NCBI RefSeq assembly: GCF_040807025.1 | Contig: NC_090956.1 | Location: 2,902,517-2,966,516, forward strand | DNA from: Struthio camelus | Taxonomy: Eukaryota > Chordata > Aves > Struthioniformes > Struthionidae | Length of the DNA stretch: 64,000 bases | Direction: 5' to 3' | Shown here: positions 24,155 to 36,240 of the stretch, in pieces | Layout: each line of letters begins with the position of its first letter | How positions within the stretch are numbered: the stretch's first letter is position 1 | Notes under the pieces: model-generated | The model's input: only the letters and a program-made list of their open reading frames with translations | Told to the model about the DNA's origin: nothing | The model's database searches: none | Position numbers and translations under genes: made by a program

Positions 24155-25267
24155 ATGGATCCTTTATATTTTTCCAACACATTTAGTATGGAAGCTAGTT
24201 CCGGTGATGTAAATTCCTCACTGCTGACAAATGTGACAGAGAACGGGACACTCTCAGAGCTGCCCTCATTCAAATACATCCACAAAGTCCTGATTCCTGT
24301 CTTTTACCTCCTCGTATGTGCAGTTGGACTCAGCGGCAACACTCTGGTCATTTATGTGGTTTTGCGTTATGCCAAGATGAAAACTGTCACCAACATTTAC
24401 ATCTTGAATTTAGCCGTTGCTGATGTACTCTTCATGCTGGGCCTGCCGTTCCTGGCTACCCAGAATGCCATCTCCTATTGGCCTTTTGGCTCTTTTTTGT
24501 GCAGGCTGGTTATGACTGTGGACGGTATTAACCAGTTCACTAGCATTTTTTGCTTGACTGTGATGAGCATGGACCGCTACCTGGCAGTAGTTCACCCAAT
24601 CAAATCAACCAAGTGGCGACGTCCCAGGGTGGCCAAGCTAATCAGTACGACTGTCTGGACATTCTCTTTCTTGGTGGTGCTTCCAGTCATCATCTTTTCG
24701 GATGTGCAGGAAGTCTTTCACACTTGCAACATGAACTGGCCAGATCCAGTCAACATTTGGTCAGCAGCATTCATCATTTACACATCCGTCCTTGGGTTTT
24801 TTGGTCCTTTGTTGGTGATCTGTCTTTGCTACTTGCTGATTGTGATTAAAGTCAAATCTTCAGGGATCCGAGTTGGGTCTACAAGACGCAGGAGATCAGA
24901 GAGGAAGGTGACCAGGATGGTGGTGATCATTGTGGTCGTCTTTGTGTTTTGCTGGCTCCCTTTTTACATGATGAACATTGTCAATTTGATATTTATACTG
25001 CCAGAAGACCCTGTGTTGGTAGGGGTGTACTTCTTTGTGGTGGTCCTGTCCTATGCAAACAGCTGTGCCAACCCCATTCTTTATGGATTTCTTTCTGACA
25101 ACTTCAAGCAGAGTTTTCAGAAAGTCCTTTGCCTCCGGAAGGGCAATGGCATAGAGGATGGTGACCCCATTGAACACAGGCAAGAGAACAGCAGTCGCTT
25201 GCAGGAATCGATGCTAACCCAGAGAAATATTGAATTCAATGGGCATATGCAGACTAGTAAGGTGTAA
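24155..25267 (+). CDS. SSTR5: Somatostatin receptor type 5
   Basis: A class A seven-helix receptor at the plasma membrane that binds somatostatin-14/28 and signals through Gi/o to lower cAMP. Intact 370-residue single-exon reading. The N-terminus has three N-glycosylation sequons (N20, N26, N30). Visible landmarks are N62 in helix 1, D90 in helix 2, C116 and C191 (expected disulfide), D123 in helix 3 (contacts the ligand lysine), DRY at 140-142, CWLPF at 266-270, and the somatostatin-receptor signature [11 protein letters not shown] at 300-310. C326 is a likely palmitoylation site. The end, QTSKV, is a class I PDZ ligand and matches the QTSKL end of mammalian SSTR5. TM1, loop 2 (DVQE), TM5 ([17 protein letters not shown]) and [10 protein letters not shown] resemble SSTR5 rather than SSTR2. 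Start context is good (G at -3, G at +4), with an in-frame stop just upstream. Confidence 0.97.
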   Translation: MDPLYFSNTFSMEASSGDVNSSLLTNVTENGTLSELPSFKYIHKVLIPVFYLLVCAVGLSGNTLVIYVVLRYAKMKTVTNIYILNLAVADVLFMLGLPFLATQNAISYWPFGSFLCRLVMTVDGINQFTSIFCLTVMSMDRYLAVVHPIKSTKWRRPRVAKLISTTVWTFSFLVVLPVIIFSDVQEVFHTCNMNWPDPVNIWSAAFIIYTSVLGFFGPLLVICLCYLLIVIKVKSSGIRVGSTRRRRSERKVTRMVVIIVVVFVFCWLPFYMMNIVNLIFILPEDPVLVGVYFFVVVLSYANSCANPILYGFLSDNFKQSFQKVLCLRKGNGIEDGDPIEHRQENSSRLQESMLTQRNIEFNGHMQTSKV

Positions 25268-26110
25268 TGGGCATGGCTTGGTAACGCAAAGCAGTTGTAG
25301 AGCTGGAGACTTTAGGGACTTAAAGGAGAGATGAAATCTTAGCAAAGCTAAAATCTGGAGACCCACAAGCTAAAATAAATGTACATAGACTTCTCTTCGC
25401 TCCCCTCCCTTTCCCAGCTAAAAGTGTTATGGGTTATACTGGGTTGTGTGAAGTCCGTATGGCATTTCAGCTAAGGCCGTCAGACGTGTGTTACCACTTT
25501 CTGTACTCTAGGGAACTGATTTACTGGTACACACTGCTTGCTTTGTACTGCTCTAGTGATGCAAAACAACACTAAACCTGTTTTAACTACCTTGTTAAGC
25601 TGAGTTTATGGCTGCTTTGCACTGTCAGGATCAGCTCAAAGCAGAAAACAGCTCAGATAATTCGGCTGAAAATGTTTTTGAAAGTCTCTAAGGGGATCTC
25701 TTAAAAGAAAAACACTATTTCTGAAGAGGAAGATTTACAAAAAAGAGAAAAAAAAAGGAAAGACCACAGCACTGATCTTGGAATTATGTACGAGCCATGG
25801 TTTCACAGTGCTGCATATTCCATTTACATTGCTTTACTATCATTAATCCGTGTTAGAGACTCATAGTATTCAGGAAACTTTCAAACACAGTAAGAAAGAG
25901 TAAAAATAAGACTATAAAAAGTGTTGAAAGGACTCAATGTATTCCTAATACTTTCACATTCTAAACCAAATTGCATATAAAATGTAATGTAACCACTTTA
26001 CTATTATGTAAGTGACAATGCTTGTGAAGTCTGGAAAGCCGTTGTGTATATTTATTGGTTCTGAATTTAAGTATGGACGTGAATTTAAACTGTATTTACA
26101 GAAATTAAAA
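25268..26110 (+). other. SSTR5: SSTR5 3' untranslated region (extent approximate)
   Basis: AT-rich sequence following the TAA. An AATAAA poly-A signal at 25374-25379 would give a short UTR. A variant ATTAAA at 26104-26109 would give one of about 850 bases. Which is used cannot be told from sequence alone. Beyond about 26.1 kb nothing suggests continued transcript. Confidence 0.4.
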
Positions 26111-27500
26111 CAAGTCCAATACCCTTTTGACTATCAATTTCATAGCTTCTCCAAGCAATGCCAGGCACTGCACAAAAAAGATACAGCTCTATCTTGGAGG
26201 CTTACCCTTATCATAGATGCGATGTAGTTTAGTACAGTAGGGCTGAGTACAGGGACCTGTGGGGCTCCGTCCAGCTCAGACGTCAAAAGGAGAGTCACGG
26301 TGCCTCGTGGTGCTTGTGACCTCCCTAGATAAATAGAGATCAAATGACTAATGCAGGACCGTATAGTGGAGCAAGGAGGGCTAGGAACAGCATGCAGAGC
26401 TGGTTCCTGCCCAGTGCGATCCAGGCTGCCTGCAACATAAAGTGAGGAATATTCATACACTGAAATTTATCTGCATGTGGTAGAAAGCAGGGCAGCAGAC
26501 GCGAAAGGAGAGGGTATCTCAGCTGTCCTTCCAACCTTTGCTGACCTTCTACAGTATCTCTAAGGGGATGTGCCTGAGCCCCAGTACCACCAGTAAATAT
26601 CAGCCTGACATTTGTACAGGCAAGACAGATTATTCAAATTGCTCTAAACAGATTGTGATACTGATCTATTTCTTCCCTAGACTGCATCCTAGAGAAGGAT
26701 GGAGGAGAGTGATTAGAGTGAATGTAGTGCTGAAATTATTGAAATTTTGGGGTTTGGTAACCTTCCAAAGATGAGGCAGCAGGTTGCGGTCCTCTGTGCC
26801 TTATAGCTTCCCCAAAGGCTATGCGAGCTCAGAGGAGGAGCCTGAAAATGTTACTTTAAGGCCAAGCTGGTGTTATCCGCCAGTCTGCAGTAGCTTGTTT
26901 CCACATGAATCCTCTTGACTGAGGACTTCAGAACTCCCTGGGAGCCAAGCCCTGCTCCTTCTCTTAGCTCTCCTCCTCAAGAGGTTGTCATTCTCAGTGC
27001 CAACTACCTTCCGACATGCACCATTCAAGATCTACCCACGTGTTGGCTCAACTGTGCTGTAAGGTGCTACAAGCTGGTGTAATTCATTAAAACATCTGAC
27101 ATTATGGCACACAGATACTTGCCCTTAAAATGTTGTAAGACTTTTCTGATTGACCAGAAGGCTCAGCTGTGGGCAGGCTCGCTTTGTAGTACATTTTGGA
27201 AAGGTAAAGAGTTCAGTTGCAGAAGTTTTCCATGGAGGAGGAAGAGAAGCAGTGGACAACATCCACTGTCAACACACGCCTGTTTGGTTTCAGAGTAAGC
27301 ATCCTCTGCTCACGTCAGCGAAGGAAGCAGCTCTAAAGTACTTTCAGTTTGTCACTGTGCTCTCCATCCTCCCAACTTGGCCGTGCCCCTCCTTCAGTGA
27401 CTAGTTCAGGTTAGTGTGTTCACAGCACAAAACCTACTGTGACCACATCTGACACGAAACGGGAACGCCAAAGCTGCAGAAACCTATAGCATCATCCTGT
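26111..27500. other. Intergenic, no gene recognised
   Basis: Downstream flank of SSTR5. The short open frames on both strands overlap one another and are not supported as genes. No repeats recognised. Confidence 0.55.
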
Positions 27501-27509
27501 GTCAAAGCA

Positions 27510-27660
27510 AGCAATACAGAGCAGTATCACTATCCTCATTTTAAAGACTGGCCATAAAGATGATGTGACTTGCTGAAGACCACATGACCTGCCAATAGCA
27601 GCACTGGGAGGAGAAATTAAATCCCTGCCCAGAGATCTAGTTATTAGGCTTCTTAGTAGG
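27510..27660 (-). mobile_element. MIR-type SINE relic
   Basis: Read on the - strand the block follows the MIR/CORE-SINE body. On the + strand, 'tatcctcattttaaagactg' corresponds to the complement of 'catctgtaaaatggggata'. 'gtgacttgctgaagacca' and 'catgacctgccaatagca' correspond to the complement of the 'tgtgaccttgggcaagt' and 'cactagctgtgt' regions. 'gcactgggaggagaaatt' and 'aaatccc' correspond to the complement of the B-box region. Divergence is high, as expected for an element fixed before the bird radiation. Confidence 0.7.
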
Positions 27661-28019
27661 CTAAAACTAACCCTGGAGAGACCTATCTTTCCATCAGCTC
27701 TAACAGGCAAGTCAATTTTGGATTTATGATTATACCTAAGATATTGCTAACTGACTCCAGTCTTAGCTGGGAAAAGTATATATTTCTGGTTAGTGACATA
27801 TTTTCTAGCCTACCATGCTCCCACATGCCATCGTACCTGGCCAGACTTACGTTCCCCAAGCACAAAAGCCCACTGGATATAAGACAGCTGGAGGCTAAAT
27901 CCAAAGCCTTCTCCCTGACTGAGGCCATTAGCAGGTACATTTATTCGTCTCACGGGAGCGGCTACTGTAACCCACCTTCCACACACCTGTGCTATAACAC
28001 AGCCACCAGCTCAAAATCA

Positions 28020-28300
28020 CAGTGCGACCCGGTTTACATTGATTAATTAAGTCATGCAATATCTATTATTTCCGGAATTATCAGGCTGTTCCAGGCATAA
28101 ATCAAGTCTCTTATCAGTTCTTGAGACACGTGGAGTAATTACTGCAGGCCTTTATGTCATCTCTGCCAATTCCATCTGCCTCCAGATGATTAGCTAAAAG
28201 TTCTCCAGTAACAGAATTAGAAAACCCATTTTACTTCACAGATCAGTTTGCAAGCAGCAGTAATAATTAATGCTCTCACAGAGGGAAGGTGCCCAGAATA
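28020..28300. promoter_or_regulatory. AT-rich candidate conserved non-coding element
   Basis: Dense homeodomain-type cores: 'gattaattaag' at about 28042, 'gtaattac' at about 28136, 'gattagc' at about 28188 and 'taataattaatg' at about 28261. Very few CpGs, no open frames, no recognisable repeat. It lies about 3 kb downstream of SSTR5. Enhancer function is inferred from composition only. Confidence 0.27.
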
Positions 28301-28634
28301 TACAGAATTTGTAGCCTACTCTGCAGAGGTACAGGGAGGTAGGATTCAAATCAATGTGTGCTACTGAGTGCATCCATGTCATCCTTCATCCATCACCAGC
28401 CTGATCTGGAGGAGCTGAGCTCTTCTGCACAGGGGAAGTTAGCAGAATAAAGAAACCACGGGGGTGTTCACAATAGCAGCAAAGCTGAACAAGGCTGGTG
28501 GCTCTTGCCAGCTATGAGCTATATTAATATATTTGCCATGGAAGTAACAAAAGACAGCTGTGAGATGAGGGGTGGACAGAGAAGGCAGCAGTGAACAGCT
28601 GAAATGCCAGGCTGAGATTTATGAAGGCCATGAG

Positions 28635-28805
28635 ACTCTACCTAAGTCACTTCATCCCCTATACCTCAGTTTCTACATCTATAAAAATGGCAATGATGGT
28701 ACTGACATCCGTCAGGACATTTAAGGCAGAAAGCAAGCATCGAATAAAAAGCTTTTAATTTGCTGTCTCTTGCCAAAGCGCTTGGAGCTGTATAAAAATC
28801 AGAGC
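28635..28805 (+). mobile_element. MIR-type SINE relic
   Basis: Clear family order in the + direction: 'taagtcacttcatcccc', 'tacctcagtttctacatct', 'ataaaaatggcaatgatgg', 'tactgac', 'caggacatttaaggc', then 'aagcgcttggagctgtata'. This matches the MIR body 'caagtcacttaacctc', 'tgcctcagtttcctcatctg', 'taaaatggggataat', 'agtac', 'gaggattaaatg', and a tail of the kind seen in amniote MIR relatives. It is the best preserved of the SINE relics in the window. Confidence 0.78.
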
Positions 28806-30239
28806 GGGCTGTCTCTGCTACACCATCCTTTCAGCCCGGGGGAGAAAGACAATGCATAGGGGATGAGAAGAGAAAGGGCGACATTGCTGCCAGTCCTTGC
28901 AACTACGTTCCTAAAGACTGCCTGAGAGGGGCTATCTGAGCATCTCAGTCTTTACTTCCGAGGCAAATCGCTTTGTTTTGGGAATGCAAATGGGGATTCC
29001 TGACAACTCGGAGCAGGGGCACCCTATAGCCTAGGAACCAGCAGTCCCACAGAGGTCTTTGGCGTGCCTGGGATCAGCAGCACCTCTTGCAGAATTAAAG
29101 TGTGCAAAAAACAAGTTTCAACTTGGCCTTTTATATATAAAAAAAAATCTTATAGCTGGGACAGAAACCAGTCTATGAGCTAGGGAGGTCATGAATTGGA
29201 TATTGGTTTGCCAGAAGGCTGTTCAGAATAGAGAAGAGAGAATTCAGAGCCAGATAAAACTACCTGGAGACTTAGAGTGGTGGTGTGGAGAAAGAGGGCA
29301 GATGATTGCAAAACCAAAATGCCCCACCAGAGATTTCATTTGAGTCTCATACACCCTTTTTAGTCTTTTTTCAGGCTCAGGCCTGTCAGTGCCACAGGGA
29401 TTGTGGGAGTGTCACTTTAACACAAAAACAAAGACATTTTGCTAGAATAAATCATGCATCTCGAGATTAAGATATACAGTGAGAAGCAGATGGGAGAACA
29501 AACGCTAAAAGCAAGGAAAATAATAAAAACTCTTCAGTGGATTAGATAAGAATACAGAAGAACCGAAGAATACTCACAAGACCAACACTTGAGTAAGAAT
29601 TGGCAGACTTGAAATATCAATGATTTCTGGGTAACATCTTATTTTTTCTTCAGGGAAAAGACTAATATTCATTTCAAACCACTCTGAGCAGGGGAGAGAG
29701 CTAAAGAAGTGTGACAAATGAAGATCCAGAGTTTTATTGCTCTGTCACGTTAATCTGTGCAGTATCAGGAGATACCAGTGTAACAATAATGTGGTGCATT
29801 AGAGATAGTCTGTTTTTCTTTCCATGATGATTTTACAACATGCTGGAAAGGAAAGCCAACAGTGTTTCATGCCAAAGAGCTTTATAAACATTAATATTGT
29901 GCTAATGAAAGCATCATCTTTTACCATAGAGGAAGAGTTTAGTGCAAACTATAAGCTCTTTGTGTACCCAGCTAAATTTCCCAATTTTCTCCCCTGAATG
30001 CATGTCAGGTCAGCATATATTGCTTAGCGTTACCCTGCACTAATAATCTGCCATGTTCTTTTCTTCAGTCTGATATTAAAGAACTTGTCTTTGCTTTCCT
30101 CTGTCAAAGCATACTGGAAATAGTATACATTTTATAGAGCGAATGTAACAAAACAAAAAGTGTGTGCATATTTTCTGAGTCCTAAAAAGCCTTTTCTCAA
30201 ACAATCTGGCTGTTGCTTGTGAGATGTCTCCCCTGCTGT
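28806..30239. other. Intergenic, no gene recognised
   Basis: AT-rich sequence with no recognised exon, repeat or RNA gene. No open frame of 60 codons or more lies here. Confidence 0.55.
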
Positions 30240-30410
30240 GAAAAGCCCGTCCCAGCCGGACCGAGCGGGCTGATTGTGTTGGCCCCAGCTCGTTTCGCGG
30301 GTCGCAGCCCTGCTCGCTCGGGGACATGGAGGCTCCAGCCGTCCAGTGCGTTGGGACCTGCCTGTGCTGCTCTAGTGGCACGTCCACGCTGAGCCTGGAG
30401 CGTAGCCCCA
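30240..30410. other. Small isolated CpG-dense patch
   Basis: About 170 bases with many CpGs ('ccggaccgagcggg', 'ctcgtttcgcgggtcgc', 'gctcgctcgggg') inside AT-rich DNA. Too short to meet usual CpG-island length criteria. No gene start recognised beside it. It could be an unmethylated regulatory site. Confidence 0.4.
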
Positions 30411-30759
30411 GATCAAGGCAGAAAAGAAATGGAGGAAATTAGTGTTGATTTCAGTGTGAAATCAGATTTGCAGGGCAAGATGAAGGGACATATTTTCCTA
30501 ATCACCTGGTTTTTGTCATGGCCTATTTGATCCTCTGACCATAAGTGATGATCAGGAAAACACGGAGGGTGCTGAAAGGCATGATCTGCCTGCCAATCAA
30601 GCTAGTGATCCTCTTTCCCTTGAATTCAAAGGAGACTTGTTTTGACAAAGCAATGAAGAATAACTCATTGCAAAAATGGCACCAGGATGTGGCAAAACCC
30701 AGAAGTGCCTTAATTTCTTTTTGATTCCTGTCTTGATTGGCAGCAGAGAAATAGGGCCT

Positions 30760-31030
30760 GGCTTCTATTAAATTTGCCATAAAAAAAAAAAAAGAAAGCA
30801 TTTTAGAAATGTGTGCAGCATTTATCCATGAGATTGAAAAAGGCTTTCCATTAGGGTAATGACTGATTTGTTTTCTAATTAAAAAAAAATCAAAACTAAT
30901 TTTATTTACTAAGCAGACAGGAATGGTCACGCTCCAGTGAATGAATAAATGTACATTTCAGAAGGAATACTTGTTTTGCATTTAATTTAAAGCAGTGCAT
31001 TCCTATAAAAGCATCAGAACTAATGAGGAC
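30760..31030. promoter_or_regulatory. AT-rich candidate conserved non-coding element
   Basis: Non-repetitive AT-rich block with 'ctaattaaaaaaa', 'actaattttatttac', 'tgcatttaatttaaag' and 'gcattcctata', plus an internal poly-A at 30780-30793. CpG is nearly absent. No coding potential. Function inferred from composition only. Confidence 0.22.
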
Positions 31031-32559
31031 AGGATGACTCCGTACTGTCATGCACTGCTTGCGAAGAAAGGAGGGGCTTGTGCTTACAGCTCAACTTAGG
31101 ACTCCAGAGGAAGGACCTTAAAGCCTTGTTTGATATCAGGCAGGCTGTGATCTCCAAAGTTTGCCATCTGTAAAACTAATCCAACGCTTCCTTTCTCTCA
31201 CTTGTCCTACACTGCTGAGATAGCATATAAAATGCCCTTCACAGTGTGTGTGTTCAGTGCCTCGTGGCACTGAGTTCACATCTGTTTTGTCAAGGATCTG
31301 CTGCAATAGTTGGGTTTTTTTGAAAAGGAAAAATTTTGGTGCATTAATTTTGTGTCTTTCTGAGATTAAAGTCTCCTTTCCCATACTCAGGTGGGCTTAT
31401 TGCTGGTAAAAGATGTGCTAGAGGGACTATCAGGTGGCTCCCATCAACACTGCATCTACAGCAAATTTGCAGCTTGCTCTGGGCACTGTGCGCCCCCTTG
31501 TCTATCCCCTCCAAGAGGCACCACTTCTGAAAAAAACTGGATTTCAGCCTGGCTCTCTATCAGGACACTGAGGATTGAATAGATCACACAGCCCAGGCCC
31601 TCGTGGGCCATCCGACACATCCACACAGCATCCGTCAGCAGTGGATGTCAACGCTAAGCCATGCCAAGCAAGGCCCCACTGAAACCCGTGCAAGCGCTCG
31701 GTGTCACAGATACCAGAGACGTGTGCAATACTTGATGTCTGCAATATTGATTAGGCAAAGAGTGTATGAGCCAGATAGCTTCTGCCAGCTGTTAGGGATT
31801 ATGTACATGTGTGAGGTATAGGCTAGGAATAATGCTCTCACTCCATGGGGAAAATGCTGGTAATTTGTACACAGTGATAGAAGAAGAAGAATGAAAGATG
31901 GGTAGGTAAAGCCTTGGGAAATCACATCTCTGACTCACTTGAAGGAGCATCAGAGCATACAGCATGAAGTAGCGCATTTGACATACTGAATGTTGAAATG
32001 GGAACGAAACCCAGACTGCTGGAGCCTGTGTTAGCGCTTCTGCAGGCTGTAGACTCACCCTTGCTATAAGCTCAGTCTTATCTCTTTGCTGTGTTCGATC
32101 GCATTCAGCCTAGTCTGCAATTTCCCTTCCTATCTCTGTGCCACTGGCATATTTCCTGCCCTCCGAGCAGACGTACGTGACTAGAGTGCTGCTGCGCTTC
32201 TCATGCTGAGGCAATTCACCCAGAATTCCTCAAAAGTGTTACACGTCTATATTAAAACTAAAGAGAAAAATGGATCCTTCCTTTTTCCCTCCCCGTAAAT
32301 CTCCAGTATAGCCAGGCACTCAGTCAGCCTGGCTTTATAAAAGGTTTCACATTCAAAGTCAATACAGTTTTTACTCTTCAGTAGTCTGTTTTGAGATCTT
32401 GCTACCATCCAGTCTGCAGGAGTAAGACAACTCTCTCCAGCAGGGCCATAATGCCAAAGACCTTCAGTGGGTGAGTCACAAACGAGAATTTTCCGGGTTA
32501 TACCAATGACTGATTTCAAGGCGTAGCCAGTGGAAGTAGTCTGCCAGGGCTCTCTAACC
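31031..32559. other. Intergenic, no gene recognised
   Basis: No exon, RNA gene or repeat family recognised. Short open frames overlap one another on both strands. Confidence 0.55.
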
Positions 32560-32830
32560 AACTATGTCTTATCTAAATAGTATTGACTGATTTTATTCTC
32601 TGCTGGCTGCTAATGACTGGCAAATAAATGACTGTGCTTTGAAAATACAGAAAGATTTATAAAGTGACAGCGTGATCTATGAGAAATAAGTCATCTCTGT
32701 TGCTAAAATAACATTAAAAAGGCGGGGAACTGTTTCTGCCTGATTCTCTTTATATACATTAAAGAAATTAGGCATGGTTCTAATTTGCATTAGAACAGAG
32801 TCTCTTGTTAAATAGGATGAGCAGAGCATG
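32560..32830. promoter_or_regulatory. AT-rich candidate conserved element with a perfect inverted repeat
   Basis: AT-rich, almost CpG-free text with a perfect 8-base inverted repeat around a 4-base centre (gttctaat-ttgc-attagaac, 32777-32796). The inner 'taatttgcatta' contains an octamer-like ATTTGCAT, a typical POU-domain site. Neighbouring motifs include 'aaataaatgac' and 'atttataaag'. A regulatory role is inferred. Confidence 0.3.
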
Positions 32831-35800
32831 CAGCAGGTTTTCAGCTGAACTGACTCATCTCCTGAGAGCGCAGGCCATGCCCATAAAACTCTCGGCTGCT
32901 CTTTGCCTCTAGCTTCATCTGGGCGGCGGGGGGGGCAAGCAAACCCTGCTTTCTCTTGCCCTTGAGAAAAGCCAGAGTAACTGCTCAGGTCAGTGGTCCT
33001 TGGGATGTCACTGGAAGTAAAGCGTGACCAGCCTGAACAACCATCACCTTGCAAAGGCCGTCTGTCATATCTCTGGCTGCAACCCAATCCCCCTGGCATT
33101 GGACAAGCCCTGATTTTAAGAGCGCCCATGCTGTCCTGCTCGGCATAACACAGCTGTCGTTACTGGCCAGCTCTGGTATTCCTAGGGCTATAAGCCCACA
33201 TTTCTGTGGACTGACCTGAAGGAGACACGGTGCTGCAAGATGAGACACGTGATGGTTTGTACCACAGCATCCAAGTTTTGCTGGCTTCTTGGTGTGCTTT
33301 CACTCCTTGGGGATGTAAAGAACAGGAAGGAAAAAAGAGTGTCCACTGAAAGGGTTGAGTCTTGCTCTGGTTAGACAGGACTCACAGCAACTTCAGTGGG
33401 GCTGTGAACAGCCAGAGCTTCAGTTAGAGGTGTACATTCACCGAGGAGCACAACTGACCCTGCATGGCAGCCCAGGCACAGAAAGATGACGTTTTTCTTT
33501 AGGTGGCACCGTCCCTTTCAGCTTTGAGAGATCAGGAGTGTGCTGGGGAGGACAAGGAGGAGAGATCAGCTTGGCCCTGCTCCCAGTTGGCCTTGCTTTG
33601 GTGCCTTTCAGAGTGTTATGCCACTTGCAAGTTTTGCCCCAGATGCAGCACTGAGGTGACAATTGGGAAAATAGAAGCTGACAGCTGCTAATGACTCCTT
33701 AGACAGCAAAAAGCTGCAGATATCAAACACGCACATAGCAAAGCTGAAGCCTTTCAACTAATACCAGTGGCAGCATAGGTACCTGGCCTCAGCTCAGTGG
33801 TGGGGAATGCCAGGGTGAACCAGCTCCAGCTCATCCTCACAGCCAACCTTTCCCTGCAGCTGGGACCCCTTTGTGTCTTTCAGGCACCTTCAGTGAGGAC
33901 CAAAGGTGCTGGACGTGATCAATGACTGTCTCTTTTCCTCTGACAGAGTGGTGACAGTGAATAAATGCTAACTGCAATTAGGCCATCTCGTTAATGAATT
34001 AAACCATTAAAGAAACAATTAAGAGAGGGAAGCTTGGTTTGAGGAGGGTAGGACAACTGAGACTTGGAGGGCTGTCTCTGGCTAGGTGACTTTTGCCAGC
34101 TGATGGAAGCGATTATGCATCATAGCTCAGCGAGCAACAAACGAGCTTGCAAAATAAAAGGCATGGCAGCAATAAGCAGGGCCACATCTGGAATGATAGA
34201 TGAGTGGGTAAGGTCTTTTTGCCTAACAGGAAGGCTTCAGTAGATACTTTCAAATGTTGAAACCTAGGGAAGAGAAGTGCTTTCAGATCCAGCCGCAACC
34301 CAACTCAGTACTGGGAGGGAATCTGGCTTTACCCCATTCCCTCTCCCTTTCTCTCCTCATTTGTTTTCACACAAATGAAAACTAAAAAGGACTTTGTCCC
34401 ATCTCGCCACTTCCTGCTGTGGGTTACAGGCGACCGGGATCCTTTAGATAAGCTTGGGCATGTGAGGCCTCCCTTAAAAATTCAAGCATGGGACAGTCAG
34501 CTAAGGTAACATCTGCGGTTCAGGACTGCTTGCTAAAGCAAGGTTTCCAAAAGCTGCCCAGTTGGGAATGGACACAGACTATTTTAATTTTATTTTTTTC
34601 CCAAGCAGATATTTCTTTTCCTTGGCCACTGTTAACCATTTCAAATTGGGCAGCAGCACTGAAATGCCCCTGTCCAGCCCAAAAGGCATTTGTATGCAGC
34701 CGTTACTCTGTTCAGCCTTTCGCTCTACTGCAAGCAAGATTTATGTTCTGCAGGATGATGAGAAGGGGTATATTATTAATCATGAAATCCATCATCTATC
34801 CAAAGAACCTGATAGAAGAGGTCCCACAGAGGTGCTAACGCTTTATTTGCCGACTCCTGAGATTGCTCCCGGGAGCCAGGCCGATTTGCCTGTGTCGGCT
34901 GGCGAAGCGCAGGCGTGTGAAGGGTTTGGATGCGCCTGGCACCTGCCACGCACAGTGGCACAAGGACCGGATTGCCCAGCGGGGACCTGAGCTGTGCCGC
35001 CACCTGAGACAGCTACGGCTGCCAGAGAGCTGGCCCCGGCTGCCTGCTGCTCTTGCCGCTCACACGAGCCCTCCCTGACCCATGGCAGCCCAAGCCGGAC
35101 AGGTTAGCAAGATTTCTTATAGAAACACTCATCTGGACTGAAATGAGCTGATGATTTTTTGTAAAGCTTTTTTCCTCTATGTTTAGCAATTGATAAATCA
35201 GTGCTATTACAGCTCTTGCATTACACAGTATTGGTGATGGATAGTCACTCTCTCCCCACCCCCTTGCCTCCCTTTTTTAACCATTTTCTGCATATTTTCC
35301 TGTTTTCTTTCTCTTTTGATTATGCACTACAGTTTGGCTGAGTGATCAAAGGAGGCGTAGTTGGTGCACGGTGAATTAAGCTCTGTCCTCAGGTTACATC
35401 CGTGCAAATTGAGAGCAGCAGGAAAACTATCTTGGACTTTCAAGAAAGTGGCTAAGAGGAGAATTTGGCCCGGAGGTCGGTGAAGGGGAGCTGATCACAG
35501 GAATTTTTGTAATGCTCTTTATTTTTGTGAAAGGGAGGCACTGACTCAGGTACCAAATTCTTCCAGAATTACCTGGAAGGGTAAATATAGATGGAGCCAT
35601 TTTATGAGACTTCAGCCCATGGAGGCAACACAACTCCACCCAGAAGGTGCAATGGGTAAGGCTAGAGGTGCAAATTGGTCTAGCATGATTGTATCATCCT
35701 GTCTAAAGCCCAAATTAGCCACTGTGCAAGTCCAGCTATGTAAGGATGTAGACAAGGACTATGCTGGGCAATGTTTGTGTCACTACCTATTTCCACCAGA

Positions 35801-36240
35801 TATCAGTGAAAATCCAGCTATTTTTGAGCATGTTTTGCACCTGTGCACCGAGAACGGTGCTGCTCTGTGCTCAGTACTGTGCAAACAAGGAGCAGGGCAC
35901 AACAAAACAGCGGGCAATGGCAGAAGTGGGGCGTCCCCGGAGAGCAGAGTAGTACTGGTGTGTCTGTGCAGCTAGCAAACATAAAACAGCATTGGGCCTT
36001 TTCCTGAAAAAGATGGAAATGCGAGAGCCAAGAGGGGGATGGGGGGAAGGCAGGAAGACGGGCAGTGGGGAGGACTCCTGCAGCTTGCACGCATTTCAGT
36101 TTTCATCTATTTATTCCTCCGTCTCCACACAGCTTGTGATTAACATCAGTAACCTTCCATCAGCCCATTCCGTATGTGCATAGTTTATACTGAGAAATGT
36201 TTTGAGCTTCTAGGTAACAAAACAAATAGTATTAAAAAAG
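32831..36240. other. Intergenic, no gene recognised
   Basis: Contains AT-rich islands of candidate-element texture at about 33960-34020 ('ttaatgaattaaaccattaaag') and 35100-35260, and a moderately GC-rich, CpG-containing patch at 34860-35080. Open frames up to 142 codons in the GC-richer patches have no recognisable domain and overlap others. Confidence 0.5.

Noticed and set aside
24410-25183. Antisense and alternate-frame ORFs inside SSTR5
   Set aside because: Shadows of the receptor coding sequence, with no independent support.
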